A stretch of 64,000 nt of DNA. Source: Variovorax jilinensis. GTDB taxonomy: Bacteria > Pseudomonadota > Gammaproteobacteria > Burkholderiales > Burkholderiaceae_C. Where the stretch lies: assembly GCF_030316885.1 (NCBI RefSeq), contig NZ_JASZYQ010000008.1, positions 62,001 to 126,000 on the forward strand, given 5' to 3'. The position numbers and the translations under genes are program-made. Numbering within the stretch: position 1 is the stretch's first letter; each line of letters begins with the position of its first letter. Below the pieces are notes generated by a model. That model was not told the DNA's origin, searched no databases, and worked only from the letters and a program-made list of their open reading frames with translations. Shown here piece by piece: positions 53,159 through 61,909 of the stretch.

Positions 53159-54769
53159 ATGCTGGAGATTCCTGTCCTCATCGTTGGCGGCGGCCCCGTG
53201 GGCCTCACCGCTTCCGTCTACCTGTCGCACTTCGGCATCGACTCGCTGCTGATCGAGCGCCATGAAGGCACGGCGACGCTGCCCAAGGCCCGTGCGCTCA
53301 ATGCGCGCACAATGGAGATGTACCGCCAGATCGGCCTTGAAGACGCGATCCGCGCCGTCGCGATGCCGGCGCGCTTCAATGGCATGGTGATGTGGGTGGA
53401 GAGCCTTGCTGGACGCGAGATTAACCGGCTGGTCCCCACACGCGGCGCTGCGAGCCAGGCGTTCTCGGTCACGGGCAACTGCGGCTGCTCGCAGGACGTG
53501 CTGGAACCGGTGCTGCGCCACCGGGCCGATACCGATGGCCCGGGACGGGTCCGCTTCGGCACCGAGCTGGTCGAGTGGCAGGTGGAAGGCGACGGTGTGC
53601 GCGCGCGCATCCGCGACAGCGGAGGCCGCGAACAGGACATCCGGGCGCGTTACATGATCGCGGCCGATGGCTCGCAGAGCCGCATCCGGCGCCAATTGGG
53701 CATCGAGCGCGACGGCGAACGCGACGTATACGACAGCGTCAACATCCATTGCCGGGTCGACCTCACGCCCTGGGTGACCGAGCGGCCGGCCGGCCTGTAC
53801 CTCATCGAGCAGCCGGAACTGCGCGGCACGTTCATGACCATCAACGGCAGCGACCGCTGGGGCTTTCTGGTCACCTCGCTGGCGCACTACGGCTACACGC
53901 CCGAACAGTTCACGCCCGACTTCTGCGTTGAGATCATCCGCCGGGCCGTGGGCGCCGGTGACATCGCGGTCGAGGTGCTCGGCGTCGGCGCCTGGAAGGC
54001 GTCAGCGCTGGTCGCCCAGCGCTACCGCTCAGGACCTGTGCTGTTGGCCGGCGATGCGGCGCACGAGATGCCACCGACCGGCGGCTTTGGTCTGAACACC
54101 GGCGTACAGGATGCCCAGAATCTGGCATGGAAACTGGCGGCCGTCCTCCACGGCGAGGCCGGCGACGGTTTGCTGGACAGCTATGACACCGAGCGGCGAC
54201 CGGTGGGGCAGGCGGTGACCCAGACAAGCCTCCTGAACGCACTGTCGATGGGGCGCACGGCGCGCCAGGAGAAAGCCGTCTTGCCCCGCAAGGAATTCCT
54301 CAACGAGGTCGGCCTGATCTTCGGCGCCAACTACGCCGCCGGGGCCGTGGCGCCGGACGGGATCGGGCACCATGTCGACGACCCGGTGCTGCAGTACGCG
54401 CCCAGTGCCACGCCGGGTTGCCGTGCGCCGCACGTTGCGCTCGCACCGGACGGATGCACCCAGTCCACGCTCGACTACCTGGGGCGAGGGTTCGTGCTCC
54501 TTACGGCGCCCGGCGGTGTCGCATGGCGCGATGCGGCGACAGGGCTGCCGTCGCCGCGCATCGAATGCGTGGTCATCGGCGACGAGCGCCAACAAGACGG
54601 AGCTGACTGGCTGCAGACCTATGGCTTGGAAGCCGACGGCGCAGCGCTGGTGCGGCCGGACGGCCACGTGGCCTGGCGTTCGCGAGGCAGTGCAGACGAC
54701 GCGGCCGGGCTTCTCGGCGCCGCGATGGACACAGTGCTGTGCCGCGCCTCGCCGGGAAGCGCCGCATGA
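53159..54769 (+). CDS. FAD-dependent aromatic-ring monooxygenase (PheA/TfdB/MhpA-like)
   Basis: 536-residue flavoprotein hydroxylase. N-terminal FAD motif VLIVGGGPVGLTA (residues 6-18), the conserved Arg-rich ALNARTMEMYRQIG segment, and the second FAD motif VLLAGDAAHEMPPTGGFGLNTG with Asp299. The C-terminal thioredoxin-like domain of phenol hydroxylases is present in reduced form. It would hydroxylate a phenolic ring with NAD(P)H and O2 in the cytoplasm. A good GGAG lies upstream of ATG 53159. The stop overlaps the VOC gene start by 4 nt, giving a likely hydroxylation-then-cleavage pair. Confidence 0.92.
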   Translation: MLEIPVLIVGGGPVGLTASVYLSHFGIDSLLIERHEGTATLPKARALNARTMEMYRQIGLEDAIRAVAMPARFNGMVMWVESLAGREINRLVPTRGAASQAFSVTGNCGCSQDVLEPVLRHRADTDGPGRVRFGTELVEWQVEGDGVRARIRDSGGREQDIRARYMIAADGSQSRIRRQLGIERDGERDVYDSVNIHCRVDLTPWVTERPAGLYLIEQPELRGTFMTINGSDRWGFLVTSLAHYGYTPEQFTPDFCVEIIRRAVGAGDIAVEVLGVGAWKASALVAQRYRSGPVLLAGDAAHEMPPTGGFGLNTGVQDAQNLAWKLAAVLHGEAGDGLLDSYDTERRPVGQAVTQTSLLNALSMGRTARQEKAVLPRKEFLNEVGLIFGANYAAGAVAPDGIGHHVDDPVLQYAPSATPGCRAPHVALAPDGCTQSTLDYLGRGFVLLTAPGGVAWRDAATGLPSPRIECVVIGDERQQDGADWLQTYGLEADGAALVRPDGHVAWRSRGSADDAAGLLGAAMDTVLCRASPGSAA

Positions 54770-55185
54770 TCGCCAACGTCTCGACGCTTCATCACTTCAC
54801 GGTCGGCTGCGCGCCTGCTGACCTGCCGGTGCTCTTGGCGTTCTACACCCGCACGCTCGGCTTGACTGAGGGCTATCGGCCGGACCTGCGGAACCCCGGG
54901 TACTGGCTCTACGCCGGCGGGCACGCTCTGGTGCACCTCAATGCATTGCTGAAGGAAACCCCGGCGCGCGGCGGCGGCGGCGGGCTCGACCACATTGCAC
55001 TGGTCGCGCACGGGCTGGTCTCGACCCGCGCGTCGCTTCAAGCCGAGGGCATCCCCTTCGAGGAGTCGCCACTGAAGGGCACGCACCTGCATCAGGTTTT
55101 CGTGAAGGATCCGCTGGGCCTGAAACTCGAGCTGAACTTCGACCTGGACGCTGAGGGGCTGCTGGCCGCGCCGTCTTCGCCGTGA
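54766..55185 (+). CDS. VOC-superfamily (glyoxalase/extradiol dioxygenase-like) protein
   Basis: 139-residue two-module VOC protein. Candidate metal ligands are His10 (LHHFTVG), His57 (ALVHLNA), His76 (LDHIALV) and Glu122 (LKLELNF), in the symmetric positions of the fold. It is much shorter than classical extradiol dioxygenases, so a glyoxalase-, isomerase- or small dioxygenase-type role is possible. ATG 54766 overlaps the monooxygenase stop, and its own stop overlaps the GTG start of the next gene, so three genes are tightly coupled. Reaction unassigned. Confidence 0.86.
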   Translation: MIANVSTLHHFTVGCAPADLPVLLAFYTRTLGLTEGYRPDLRNPGYWLYAGGHALVHLNALLKETPARGGGGGLDHIALVAHGLVSTRASLQAEGIPFEESPLKGTHLHQVFVKDPLGLKLELNFDLDAEGLLAAPSSP

Positions 55186-56201
55186 AGACCTCAGCATCCC
55201 TCGCAGAGATCGCATGGCGCACGCCGGAGGAACGTGAGTTCATCGCGCGGAACGTTCGGTTCCACAGCGGCGAGACGCTGCCGGAACTCCGGCTCGGGTA
55301 CACCGTGCTCGGCAATCCCAAGGGCGCCCCTGTGCTTGTGCTGCACGGCACGGGCGGCACGGGCCGCGGCATGCTGTCGCCGGAATTTGGTGGCGAGTTG
55401 TTCGGACCCGGCCAGGCGCTGGATGCAGCCACGCATTTCATCGTGCTGCCGGACGCCATCGGTCACGGCCGCAGCAGCAAACCCTCGGACGGGCTGCGCA
55501 CCGGATTTCCGCGCTATGGCTACGAGGACATGGTGGATGCACAGCACCGGCTGGTGACCGAAGGCCTTGGCCTGCACAGGCTGCGGCTGGTGCTGGGCAC
55601 ATCCATGGGCGGCATGCATGCGTGGCTCTGGGGTGTGCGTCATCCGGCCGTCATGGATGCGCTGGTTCCACTCTCTTCACAGCCGGCGCCGATGTCGGGC
55701 CGCAATTGGCTGTTGCGGCGTGTGATGGCCGACGCCATTCGGAACGATCCGCAATGGCAGGCGGGTCAGTACACCGCCCAGCCGCCCGGCGCCCGTGCCG
55801 CATGGGAGGCATTCAATGTGGCAACGAATGGCGGCACCCTGGCCATCGACAAAGCCGCGCCCGACCGTGAGGCCGCCGACCGGTGGTTGGCCGCCTTGCG
55901 GGCGCGAGCCTTCGACACGGATGCGAACGACCTGCTCTACCAGTACGAGGCCGCGCACGACTACGACCCGTCGCCCGGCCTCGATCGACTCCGGGCACAT
56001 GTCCTGGCGGTCGTGTCGGCTGACGACGAGCGCAATCCGCAAGAAACCGGAGCCCTGGAGCGGGCCATCGGCCGCCTGCAGGATACGAGTCTTTTTGTCG
56101 TGCCGGCGAGCGCCAACACCTGTGGCCATGGCACGGTGCGCTTCGCGAAATGGTGGTCGGAAGAATTGCTGAAATTTCTGCGTTCAGTCCCGACGGCCTG
56201 A
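55182..56201 (+). CDS. Alpha/beta-fold hydrolase of the MetX-like subfamily
   Basis: 339-residue alpha/beta hydrolase starting at GTG 55182 (GTGA overlap). VLHGTGGTGRG is the oxyanion region, GTSMGGMHAW has nucleophile Ser141, ADDERNP has the acid and ANTCGHGT has the His. The layout recalls homoserine acetyltransferase-like hydrolases, but no methionine genes are nearby and the operon is catabolic, so an acyl- or lactone-hydrolase role is preferred. It is the last gene of the operon. Confidence 0.87.
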   Translation: MKTSASLAEIAWRTPEEREFIARNVRFHSGETLPELRLGYTVLGNPKGAPVLVLHGTGGTGRGMLSPEFGGELFGPGQALDAATHFIVLPDAIGHGRSSKPSDGLRTGFPRYGYEDMVDAQHRLVTEGLGLHRLRLVLGTSMGGMHAWLWGVRHPAVMDALVPLSSQPAPMSGRNWLLRRVMADAIRNDPQWQAGQYTAQPPGARAAWEAFNVATNGGTLAIDKAAPDREAADRWLAALRARAFDTDANDLLYQYEAAHDYDPSPGLDRLRAHVLAVVSADDERNPQETGALERAIGRLQDTSLFVVPASANTCGHGTVRFAKWWSEELLKFLRSVPTA

Positions 56202-56551
56202 CGGTTCCAGCCGGCATTGAAATGCATCCAGCTGGCGCGCCGTCCGAGACTTCGCCGGTTCTGCCTCGCGGTCTGCTGCCGCGATCGGTTACCCCAAGGT
56301 CTAACTGGCCCGCACTTGAATGCTGAACTCCGAAAAAGCGTTTCTGAGTTGGGTTTGGATCGAGGCCAGACGACTTCTTCATCGGCTCGTCAGTCCGCTT
56401 CCGCTGCTCACCGGCCGCATGACCGACACGTTGAGAATACAGGCTGGGGGAAAGCGGTGAGCGAAGGTCGCTGGCCCCGCACAGTTTCGCAGTCACGGCA
56501 CGGTCAACTGGTTCTAGCCCGCATTCGACGATGCTTCGGCTGATCGAATTC
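56202..56551. other. Convergent intergenic stretch, nothing recognised
   Basis: 350 nt between the alpha/beta hydrolase (+) and the winged-helix/TPR regulator (-). Small open frames exist on both strands but are not family-like. I saw no clear terminator hairpin and no repeat. Confidence 0.55.
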
Positions 56552-58258
56552 CTATTGCTCGACTTTGGGCATGTCAGGGATGCCGGCCACCCGCGCAGCA
56601 GTCACGCGCCGCTCACGCAGGGCCGCGGCGCGATCGCCAAATGTCGAGCCGAACCATCCGCTCCCTATGCGAGGAACCTTCGACTGCAACACTGCCGCCT
56701 CCTTCCGGGCTTCGGGCAGGCGATCGAGTTCGACCAGGGCGGCAATCCGATCCTGGCGACAACGCCAGAAGTCCGGCGCCCGCGTCAGGCAGTCATCGGC
56801 TACGCGAATTGCTTCTTCGAAGCGTCCATTCGCCCATAGCGCGGTGGCATAAAAAGCTGGGAGGTACGCAGGGGGTAGCGGATTTCGGTTCATTGCCTGC
56901 TCTAGGTTGCCGAGAGCGGGCTCGACTTGGCCGAGTTGAAGATGTGCCGCGCCAACGACGTAAAAGCACTCAGCATCGTTCGGACTGAGTCGGCATGCCT
57001 GCTGCGCGGCCGCAAGTGCGCCATCAAGGTCTCCTGCCCGACTCAGCGCCTGCGACAAGGCGACATAGGCGGTCGGAAGGCCCGGCTGCAGTTCGATCGC
57101 ACGTCTGATCTGGTGCAGCACTTCGTCGATGCGACGCTCGTCCCACTCGCCGGTCAGATGCAGACCGATGTCGACTGTGTTGGCAATGCCGAGGAAGGCC
57201 CATGCCGGTGCGAAGTCCGGGTCGATCGCGACGGCCTCGGTAAGAAGGCGCCGCGATTCGCGGATGCCCTGCGCGTTGTACCGCAACAGCATGGCCCTTC
57301 CATGCGCCACCAACACATAGGCGTCGAGCGTCTTCGGCGGCTGCGCAAGCGCACGCTGCTGCTCGGTCCCGGCCACCTTGGCCTGCAGCGTGCCGGCGAT
57401 TCGGCCTACCAGCGCCAGTTGGGCGGCGCCGAGCGCGGCTCGATCGACCATGTCGGAACCCGACCAGACGACCCGACCATCCTGGCTGTCAAGCAATTCG
57501 ACACCCATCCGCAACTGCTCGCCTTCGCGGCGCACCGTGCCGTCCACGATGTGGCGGCTGCGCAGCCGCTTCCCTACCTCCGCCAACGGCGTCATGCCGT
57601 CGGCGAACTGGAAGCTCGACTGGCTCGAGACGACGCGCAGGTTGGGGCTGCGCGCCAACTCGGACACCAAGTCCGCCGCTACGTTGCGGGCGAGAACCGC
57701 GCCGTCGGCGTCACCGGGCGGGCCCTTGAATGCGAGCACCGCGATTGAAGGGAGTCCACCGGGATCGTCTACTGCCCTGGACGCTTCTGTTCGAACGCGC
57801 GCCTGCCAGAAGGCCGCCGCGCCTAGCAGCACGATTGTTACGCTGCCGAGGACCAGCCAACGGCGAGCGAGACTCGATGTACCACCTGTGACCTCGGCGC
57901 TCCGGTTATGGGTTTCATTCGCCATGGTGGCCGCCACCAGCAGGTAGCCGCGGCGCGGCACGGTCTTCACCAGGCGGTGGCCTGTGTCGCCGAGGGCGCG
58001 ACGCACGTCGCCGACCGCCTGGACGAGCGAGTCGTCTGTAACGACGACCCCCGGCCAGACAGCGGCCATCAGCTCATCTTTGGTGACCAGCCGGCCTGCG
58101 CTTTGCGCGAGGAGACGCAAGACCTGAAACGCCTGCGGCCGCAGTTCCACCGGCTTGCCGGCAGCGTCCAGGAGGGCTTGCTGTGCGAGGTCGACGACGA
58201 AGCCTGCGACCTGCAGACGCGTCGGTGTGACGATGAAATCATGTTCGGCTCGATCCAC
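56552..58258 (-). CDS. Membrane-anchored winged-helix (CadC/OmpR-type) regulator with TPR domain
   Basis: 568-residue regulator. Residues about 15-108 form an OmpR-type winged helix (VELRPQAFQVLRLLAQSAGR, then DELMAAVWPG and VKTVPRRGYLL). One membrane helix is at about 133-152 (RWLVLGSVTIVLLGAAAFW). The periplasmic part has a FlgO/TolB-like domain (SIAVLAFKGPPGDAD, then DLVSELARSPNLRVVSSQSS) and TPR-like helices to the end. It would sense a periplasmic signal and act at DNA near the membrane. It is divergent from an amidohydrolase gene, with three 10-bp direct repeats between them that suit an OmpR-type dimer. Confidence 0.9.
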   Translation of the reverse strand: MDRAEHDFIVTPTRLQVAGFVVDLAQQALLDAAGKPVELRPQAFQVLRLLAQSAGRLVTKDELMAAVWPGVVVTDDSLVQAVGDVRRALGDTGHRLVKTVPRRGYLLVAATMANETHNRSAEVTGGTSSLARRWLVLGSVTIVLLGAAAFWQARVRTEASRAVDDPGGLPSIAVLAFKGPPGDADGAVLARNVAADLVSELARSPNLRVVSSQSSFQFADGMTPLAEVGKRLRSRHIVDGTVRREGEQLRMGVELLDSQDGRVVWSGSDMVDRAALGAAQLALVGRIAGTLQAKVAGTEQQRALAQPPKTLDAYVLVAHGRAMLLRYNAQGIRESRRLLTEAVAIDPDFAPAWAFLGIANTVDIGLHLTGEWDERRIDEVLHQIRRAIELQPGLPTAYVALSQALSRAGDLDGALAAAQQACRLSPNDAECFYVVGAAHLQLGQVEPALGNLEQAMNRNPLPPAYLPAFYATALWANGRFEEAIRVADDCLTRAPDFWRCRQDRIAALVELDRLPEARKEAAVLQSKVPRIGSGWFGSTFGDRAAALRERRVTAARVAGIPDMPKVEQ

Positions 58259-58313
58259 AGCGAAGCCTCTGCGCAGGAATGCGCGTGAACCATTCTGCGC
58301 GCGGCACCACTCG

Positions 58314-58343
58314 ATTTAGTCTGATTTCGTCTGTTTTCGTCCT
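58314..58343. promoter_or_regulatory. Three 10-bp tandem repeats, candidate OmpR-type operator
   Basis: ATTTAGTCTG, ATTTCGTCTG and TTTTCGTCCT follow each other without a gap at 58314-58323, 58324-58333 and 58334-58343. The period equals one DNA turn, the spacing typical of OmpR/PhoB-type winged-helix sites. They lie in the 148-nt region between the regulator gene (-) and the amidohydrolase gene (+), 56 nt from the regulator ATG. Confidence 0.5.
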
Positions 58344-58406
58344 GCGATCGGGACTTTCCTCGGCCGCGGATGGATCGTGCGAAATCGTCAACCTCCGGGA
58401 CTCGCC

Positions 58407-60050
58407 ATGCCCTTCACGCGTCACGCCATTCTTGCCCTGGCCCTTTCTGGCGAAGCCGCCATTGCCGCACCCTCGTTGATCATCGTGAACGCCAACGTCT
58501 TCACCGCCGACCCGGCGCAGCCCCGGGCCGAAGCCGTGGCGGTCGAGGACGGGTTGTTCAGTGCCGTCGGCGGCAATGCCCAGATTCGCGCGCTGGCAGG
58601 TCCGGCCACACGCGTCATCGACGCAGGCGGCAGACTCGTCACCCCGGGCCTGATCGAAACCCATGTCCACCTCGGCAGCACGCTGCCCTCAGTGCCGCTG
58701 CCCATGCCAGGGTTGCCCTTTCCCGGACCGACACCCGAACAGGCACTCGCCGCCGTTGCCGCCGCGGCAAGGACGCCCGGCAATTGGATCAGCGCCTGGA
58801 TCGGCCCGCTCGTTGCCCGCGACCAGCGCAACTGGCGGGTGGCGCTTGACGGTGTCGCCCCCGACCGGCCGGTGCTGCTGCGCGGCTTCTGGGGCCACAC
58901 GGCAATCGTCAACAGCGCCGCTCTGCAGCGAATCGGAATCACCGAGGACGTCACAGATCCGATCGGCGGCCAATGGGGGCGTGACGCCGCCGGACGGCTC
59001 AACGGCCGCGCGGACGAGGGCGCGTCACCCGTTCCCGAGATCCGCGCAACGCCGAATGACCCCGCAAAGCTCGCGCCGTCGTTCCAGGCCGCGGCTCAGC
59101 GTTATGCGCGCTGGGGGGTGACCAGCATCCACCTGATGAACAGCGGCAAGACGCTCGAGGTCACTCTGGACACGCTGGCGAAGGCGAAGACGCCGCAGAA
59201 GTGGACGGTCTATTCATGGGCGACCGGTGCCGTACCCAGCATTGCCGGCGCGTGGTCTGCGATGGACGCAGCGCCGAAGACCCTGCCGCCACGGGTGCGC
59301 ATCGATGGCCCGAAATGGATGCTCGACGGTACGCCGATCGAGCAGAATGCGCTGCGGCGCGAACCGTATGCCGGGCGTCCGGACTGGCGTGGTCGCTCGA
59401 ATCACAGCGATGCGCAGTTGGGCGAGATCCTGCAGACTGCGTTGCGTCGCCCCGGGCAGGTGGCGCTGCATGTCGTCGGCGATGCCGAAACCGATCGTGT
59501 TTTCGCCATGATGGAATCGCTGGCCTCCGCGGACGCGTGGCGGGAAAAGAGGGTTCGAATCGAGCACGGCGACGGCATCCGCGACGACACGCTTGCGCAG
59601 GCGGCTCGGCTCGGCGTCGTCGTTATTCAGAACCCGACACACTTCCCTCCCGCCGGCGCGCCTCGGCGTCCTTCAGAGCCACACTCGATGCTGAAGAGCC
59701 TGCTGGCAGCCGGCGTGCCGCTCGCGCTGGGATCGGATGCAGGTGCCGAGGAAGCCAACCCCTTCCTCAACATCATGCTTGCCACAACCTATGCCGCATC
59801 TCCGCGCGAGGCGCTGTCGCGCGAGCAAGCCTTGCTCGCCTATACGGCCGGTGCGGCCTACGCTGAGAAGCAGGAGGGCAGCAAGGGACTCATCGGAGTG
59901 AGCATGGCGGCCGACTTGACGCTACTTTCACAGGACATTCTGAACGTGTCTCTACCCGCATTGCCCGCTACGAGAAGCCTGCTGACCTTGGTGGATGGCG
60001 AGATAGCGTTCGAAGATCCGGCCTTGGCAGATACGTCCTCGCCCAGGTGA
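58407..60050 (+). CDS. YtcJ-like metal-dependent amidohydrolase, exported
   Basis: 547-residue amidohydrolase (family 3). Metal ligands: His86 and His88 in ETHVHLG; a lysine in DGPKWMLDGT; later histidines in LHVVGDAE and VRIEHGDG; and the terminal Asp in ALGSDAGAEE. It hydrolyses C-N or similar bonds; the substrate is unknown. ATG 58407 gives a signal peptide (MPFTRHAILALALSGEAAIA, cleavage near AIA-APS), favoured over an upstream GTG at 58377. It is probably controlled by the divergent winged-helix regulator. Confidence 0.9.
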   Translation: MPFTRHAILALALSGEAAIAAPSLIIVNANVFTADPAQPRAEAVAVEDGLFSAVGGNAQIRALAGPATRVIDAGGRLVTPGLIETHVHLGSTLPSVPLPMPGLPFPGPTPEQALAAVAAAARTPGNWISAWIGPLVARDQRNWRVALDGVAPDRPVLLRGFWGHTAIVNSAALQRIGITEDVTDPIGGQWGRDAAGRLNGRADEGASPVPEIRATPNDPAKLAPSFQAAAQRYARWGVTSIHLMNSGKTLEVTLDTLAKAKTPQKWTVYSWATGAVPSIAGAWSAMDAAPKTLPPRVRIDGPKWMLDGTPIEQNALRREPYAGRPDWRGRSNHSDAQLGEILQTALRRPGQVALHVVGDAETDRVFAMMESLASADAWREKRVRIEHGDGIRDDTLAQAARLGVVVIQNPTHFPPAGAPRRPSEPHSMLKSLLAAGVPLALGSDAGAEEANPFLNIMLATTYAASPREALSREQALLAYTAGAAYAEKQEGSKGLIGVSMAADLTLLSQDILNVSLPALPATRSLLTLVDGEIAFEDPALADTSSPR

Positions 60051-60053
60051 CTT

Positions 60054-60128
60054 GAAGTGGCTGCCGTCGGTGCCGCATAAGCCGAACGAGACCAGAAACC
60101 AGTTACCAAGCAGGTCATGTGGATTCAT
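60054..60128 (-). pseudogene. Remnant of a lipocalin-like protein gene (N-terminus only)
   Basis: On the minus strand from ATG 60128 the frame reads MNPHDLLGNWFLVSFGL followed by CGTDGSHF, then loses any likeness. DLLGxWxLVSF is the start pattern of Lipocalin_5-type small proteins, often found beside ABM and carotenoid-oxygenase genes. ATG is preceded by GACGAGG. The homology stops within 4 nt of the amidohydrolase stop, as if the rest was deleted or replaced by insertion. The match is short, so chance is not excluded. Confidence 0.4.
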
Positions 60129-60542
60129 CGCCTCGTCCTGATCCCATGCGCTCCGTGGGGTGCCGCATCTGCTGCGTGGAGGATTTCGATTCCGGACTTC
60201 TTCACGCCTCCACGGAGAGCGCGGGAAGAGTGGTCGATCGTCTGCCTCTTGGCACAAACCATGTTGGGATCCAAGCTTGAAAGCGAGTTCTAGACTGGTG
60301 CGGTCAATCGAATCATCCAAGCTCTAGGACCGCTTCAGCTTCGGCAGCGGAAGAATTCCGCAAGGGCGATCGCAGGGGCTTTCCAAAGACCAATAGGTAC
60401 GTCTCGCCGTGATGAGATGGTGGCGCGCAGCGGTGAAGGAGGTGACTGATGACTGGCAAGGTCCCTGCACGACGGGGAATGCGCGAAGGGCGAGCGGTGG
60501 CGGTGAAGCGTTGGTGCTGATGCCCGTGGGCACCAACGACAC
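60129..60542. other. Intergenic stretch, no intact gene
   Basis: 414 nt between the lipocalin-like remnant and the ABM gene. Apart from short random frames on both strands nothing is recognised. It may be decayed coding DNA, given the adjacent remnant. Confidence 0.5.
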
Positions 60543-60971
60543 TCATGGTGCTGGCCTGTTGCCGAGAATCTCCATGCGCACCACTTTCACGCCGCCATCA
60601 GCGAGTTCGGGCAGCCTGGCGAACCAAGCCTGAACATGCGGTGTGGCGTTGTGCGCCTCGAAGTCCGCCTGACTGGAAAAGATCTCGTAAAAGACAAATT
60701 GCCCCGGCGCCTGCCGGTCTTCGTGAAGAAAATAGAGAAGGTTGTTCCGTTCTTGCCGAACCTGCGCGACCAGCGGCAATGTGGCCTTGCGCATCTCGTC
60801 TTCTTTGCCGGGCTTGGCGCGGACCTCCGCGACGATGGCAATGGCTCCAGCGGGAACTCCGTCGTAGCGTAGGCCACCAGCGGACTGCGCCACCGCCGGT
60901 GTTGTGCTCGCGATCCATGTTGCTGCTGCAAGCGCTGCGAGCGCTGTGCGCCTCACTGTTCCACGGGGCAT
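60543..60971 (-). CDS. Antibiotic biosynthesis monooxygenase (ABM)-domain protein, exported
   Basis: 142-residue protein with a signal peptide (MPRGTVRRTALAALAAATW, cleavage near AVA-QSAGG) and a single ABM/dimeric alpha-beta barrel domain. The conserved pattern is IVAEVRAKPGKEDEMRKA, LYFLHEDRQAPGQFVFYEIF and HVQAWFARLPEL. ABM proteins are cofactor-free oxygenases or quinol monooxygenases; some are only small-molecule-binding. AAGGAGA 6 nt upstream fixes ATG 60971 over a longer in-frame start at 61016. It is last in the minus operon, 41 nt after the VOC gene. Confidence 0.88.
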   Translation of the reverse strand: MPRGTVRRTALAALAAATWIASTTPAVAQSAGGLRYDGVPAGAIAIVAEVRAKPGKEDEMRKATLPLVAQVRQERNNLLYFLHEDRQAPGQFVFYEIFSSQADFEAHNATPHVQAWFARLPELADGGVKVVRMEILGNRPAP

Positions 60972-61012
60972 GTCGTTCTCCTTGCGTTGAATTGGAAAGG
61001 TACTTGGCCGTA

Positions 61013-61858
61013 TCACCGGCTCGCGACTTTCAGGTGAGCGGCGCGCGCGTTGTCAAACACGCGTTTGACTGGCCCCAGCGCCTGAACGAACTCGAGTTGC
61101 TCACCCTCGGGACCTTTGCAATAGATCAGCGTCCACCCATTGGACTTTCCTTCCGTGATGCTGTTGCTGTTGGCGACCGTCGGGGCTGCCCGTCGCTGTT
61201 CTTCCGTCGTGACCGTGGCCACGCGATTGGCGCGCACTTGCGTCATCCCGCGTCGAGCCGATTCCGCTTCGAGATCGGTGATGAACTTGTTGAAATCGAC
61301 GTCATCGCGAAGATAGAAGCAGATGTGCATCATGCGCGGGAATGCCGGACTCATCTTGTCGAGCGGCTCTGCAAAGGCTGCGCCGCTGCCGGTAGGCTGC
61401 TCTGCGTCGCGGTACTGCAAAAGTTCGATCACGACGTTGTCGAATTGGATGAAGCGCACATCCAGCCGTTGTGCGCCGCCTTTGAGGTCCGGAACCCCCA
61501 ATGTCCGCGGGTTGACCCTGCGCACGCGCGCTTCGATTTCCTGGTCTGTGAGCAGGGTGTTGTGAATACGCTCGCCCTGAAAGTCGCCGTCGCGCATGAC
61601 TTCGGTACCGCCGAGCACTTCCGTATAGAACGCATAGGCGCGGTCCATGTTCTGCACGGTCAGGCCGAAGTGCTGTACGCCTTGCAGTCTCGCACCAAGC
61701 GGTCCGCCGTTTCGCACCGCAGAGCTCGGTGGTCGATCCGCTTGCGCAGCCGCCGGTGAAGCTGCGAACACGAGTCCACCTAGAACCGCGGCTTCGGCAA
61801 CTTGAACGAGCTCTCGGCGGTTCAACTTCATCTCACTGGGGTGGTGTGGGTATGTCAC
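61013..61858 (-). CDS. VOC-superfamily protein with Tat-like signal
   Basis: 281-residue protein. A leader with KLNRRELV and the hydrophobic stretch AEAAVLGGLVFAASPAAA suggests Tat export, cleaved near AAA-QAD. The mature part has the VOC fold: VQHFGLTVQNMDRAYAFYTEVLGG, then MMHICFYLRDDVDFNKF and EGEQLEFVQ, with His, His and Glu as possible metal ligands. GTG 61858 is favoured because AGGAG lies 7 nt before it; ATG 61831 is the alternative. It would act in the periplasm as a dioxygenase- or glyoxalase-like enzyme. Reaction unknown. Confidence 0.86.
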   Translation of the reverse strand: MTYPHHPSEMKLNRRELVQVAEAAVLGGLVFAASPAAAQADRPPSSAVRNGGPLGARLQGVQHFGLTVQNMDRAYAFYTEVLGGTEVMRDGDFQGERIHNTLLTDQEIEARVRRVNPRTLGVPDLKGGAQRLDVRFIQFDNVVIELLQYRDAEQPTGSGAAFAEPLDKMSPAFPRMMHICFYLRDDVDFNKFITDLEAESARRGMTQVRANRVATVTTEEQRRAAPTVANSNSITEGKSNGWTLIYCKGPEGEQLEFVQALGPVKRVFDNARAAHLKVASR

Positions 61859-61909
61859 GTATGCACTCCTGGTACGGGGGTTGCGAAAAAGGCACCGACA
61901 GGCGCCCGG

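Noticed and set aside
55182..56201. Homoserine O-acetyltransferase (MetX)
   Set aside because: The GTSMGGM elbow and length fit loosely, but the gene is coupled to catabolic genes and no methionine-biosynthesis neighbour is present.
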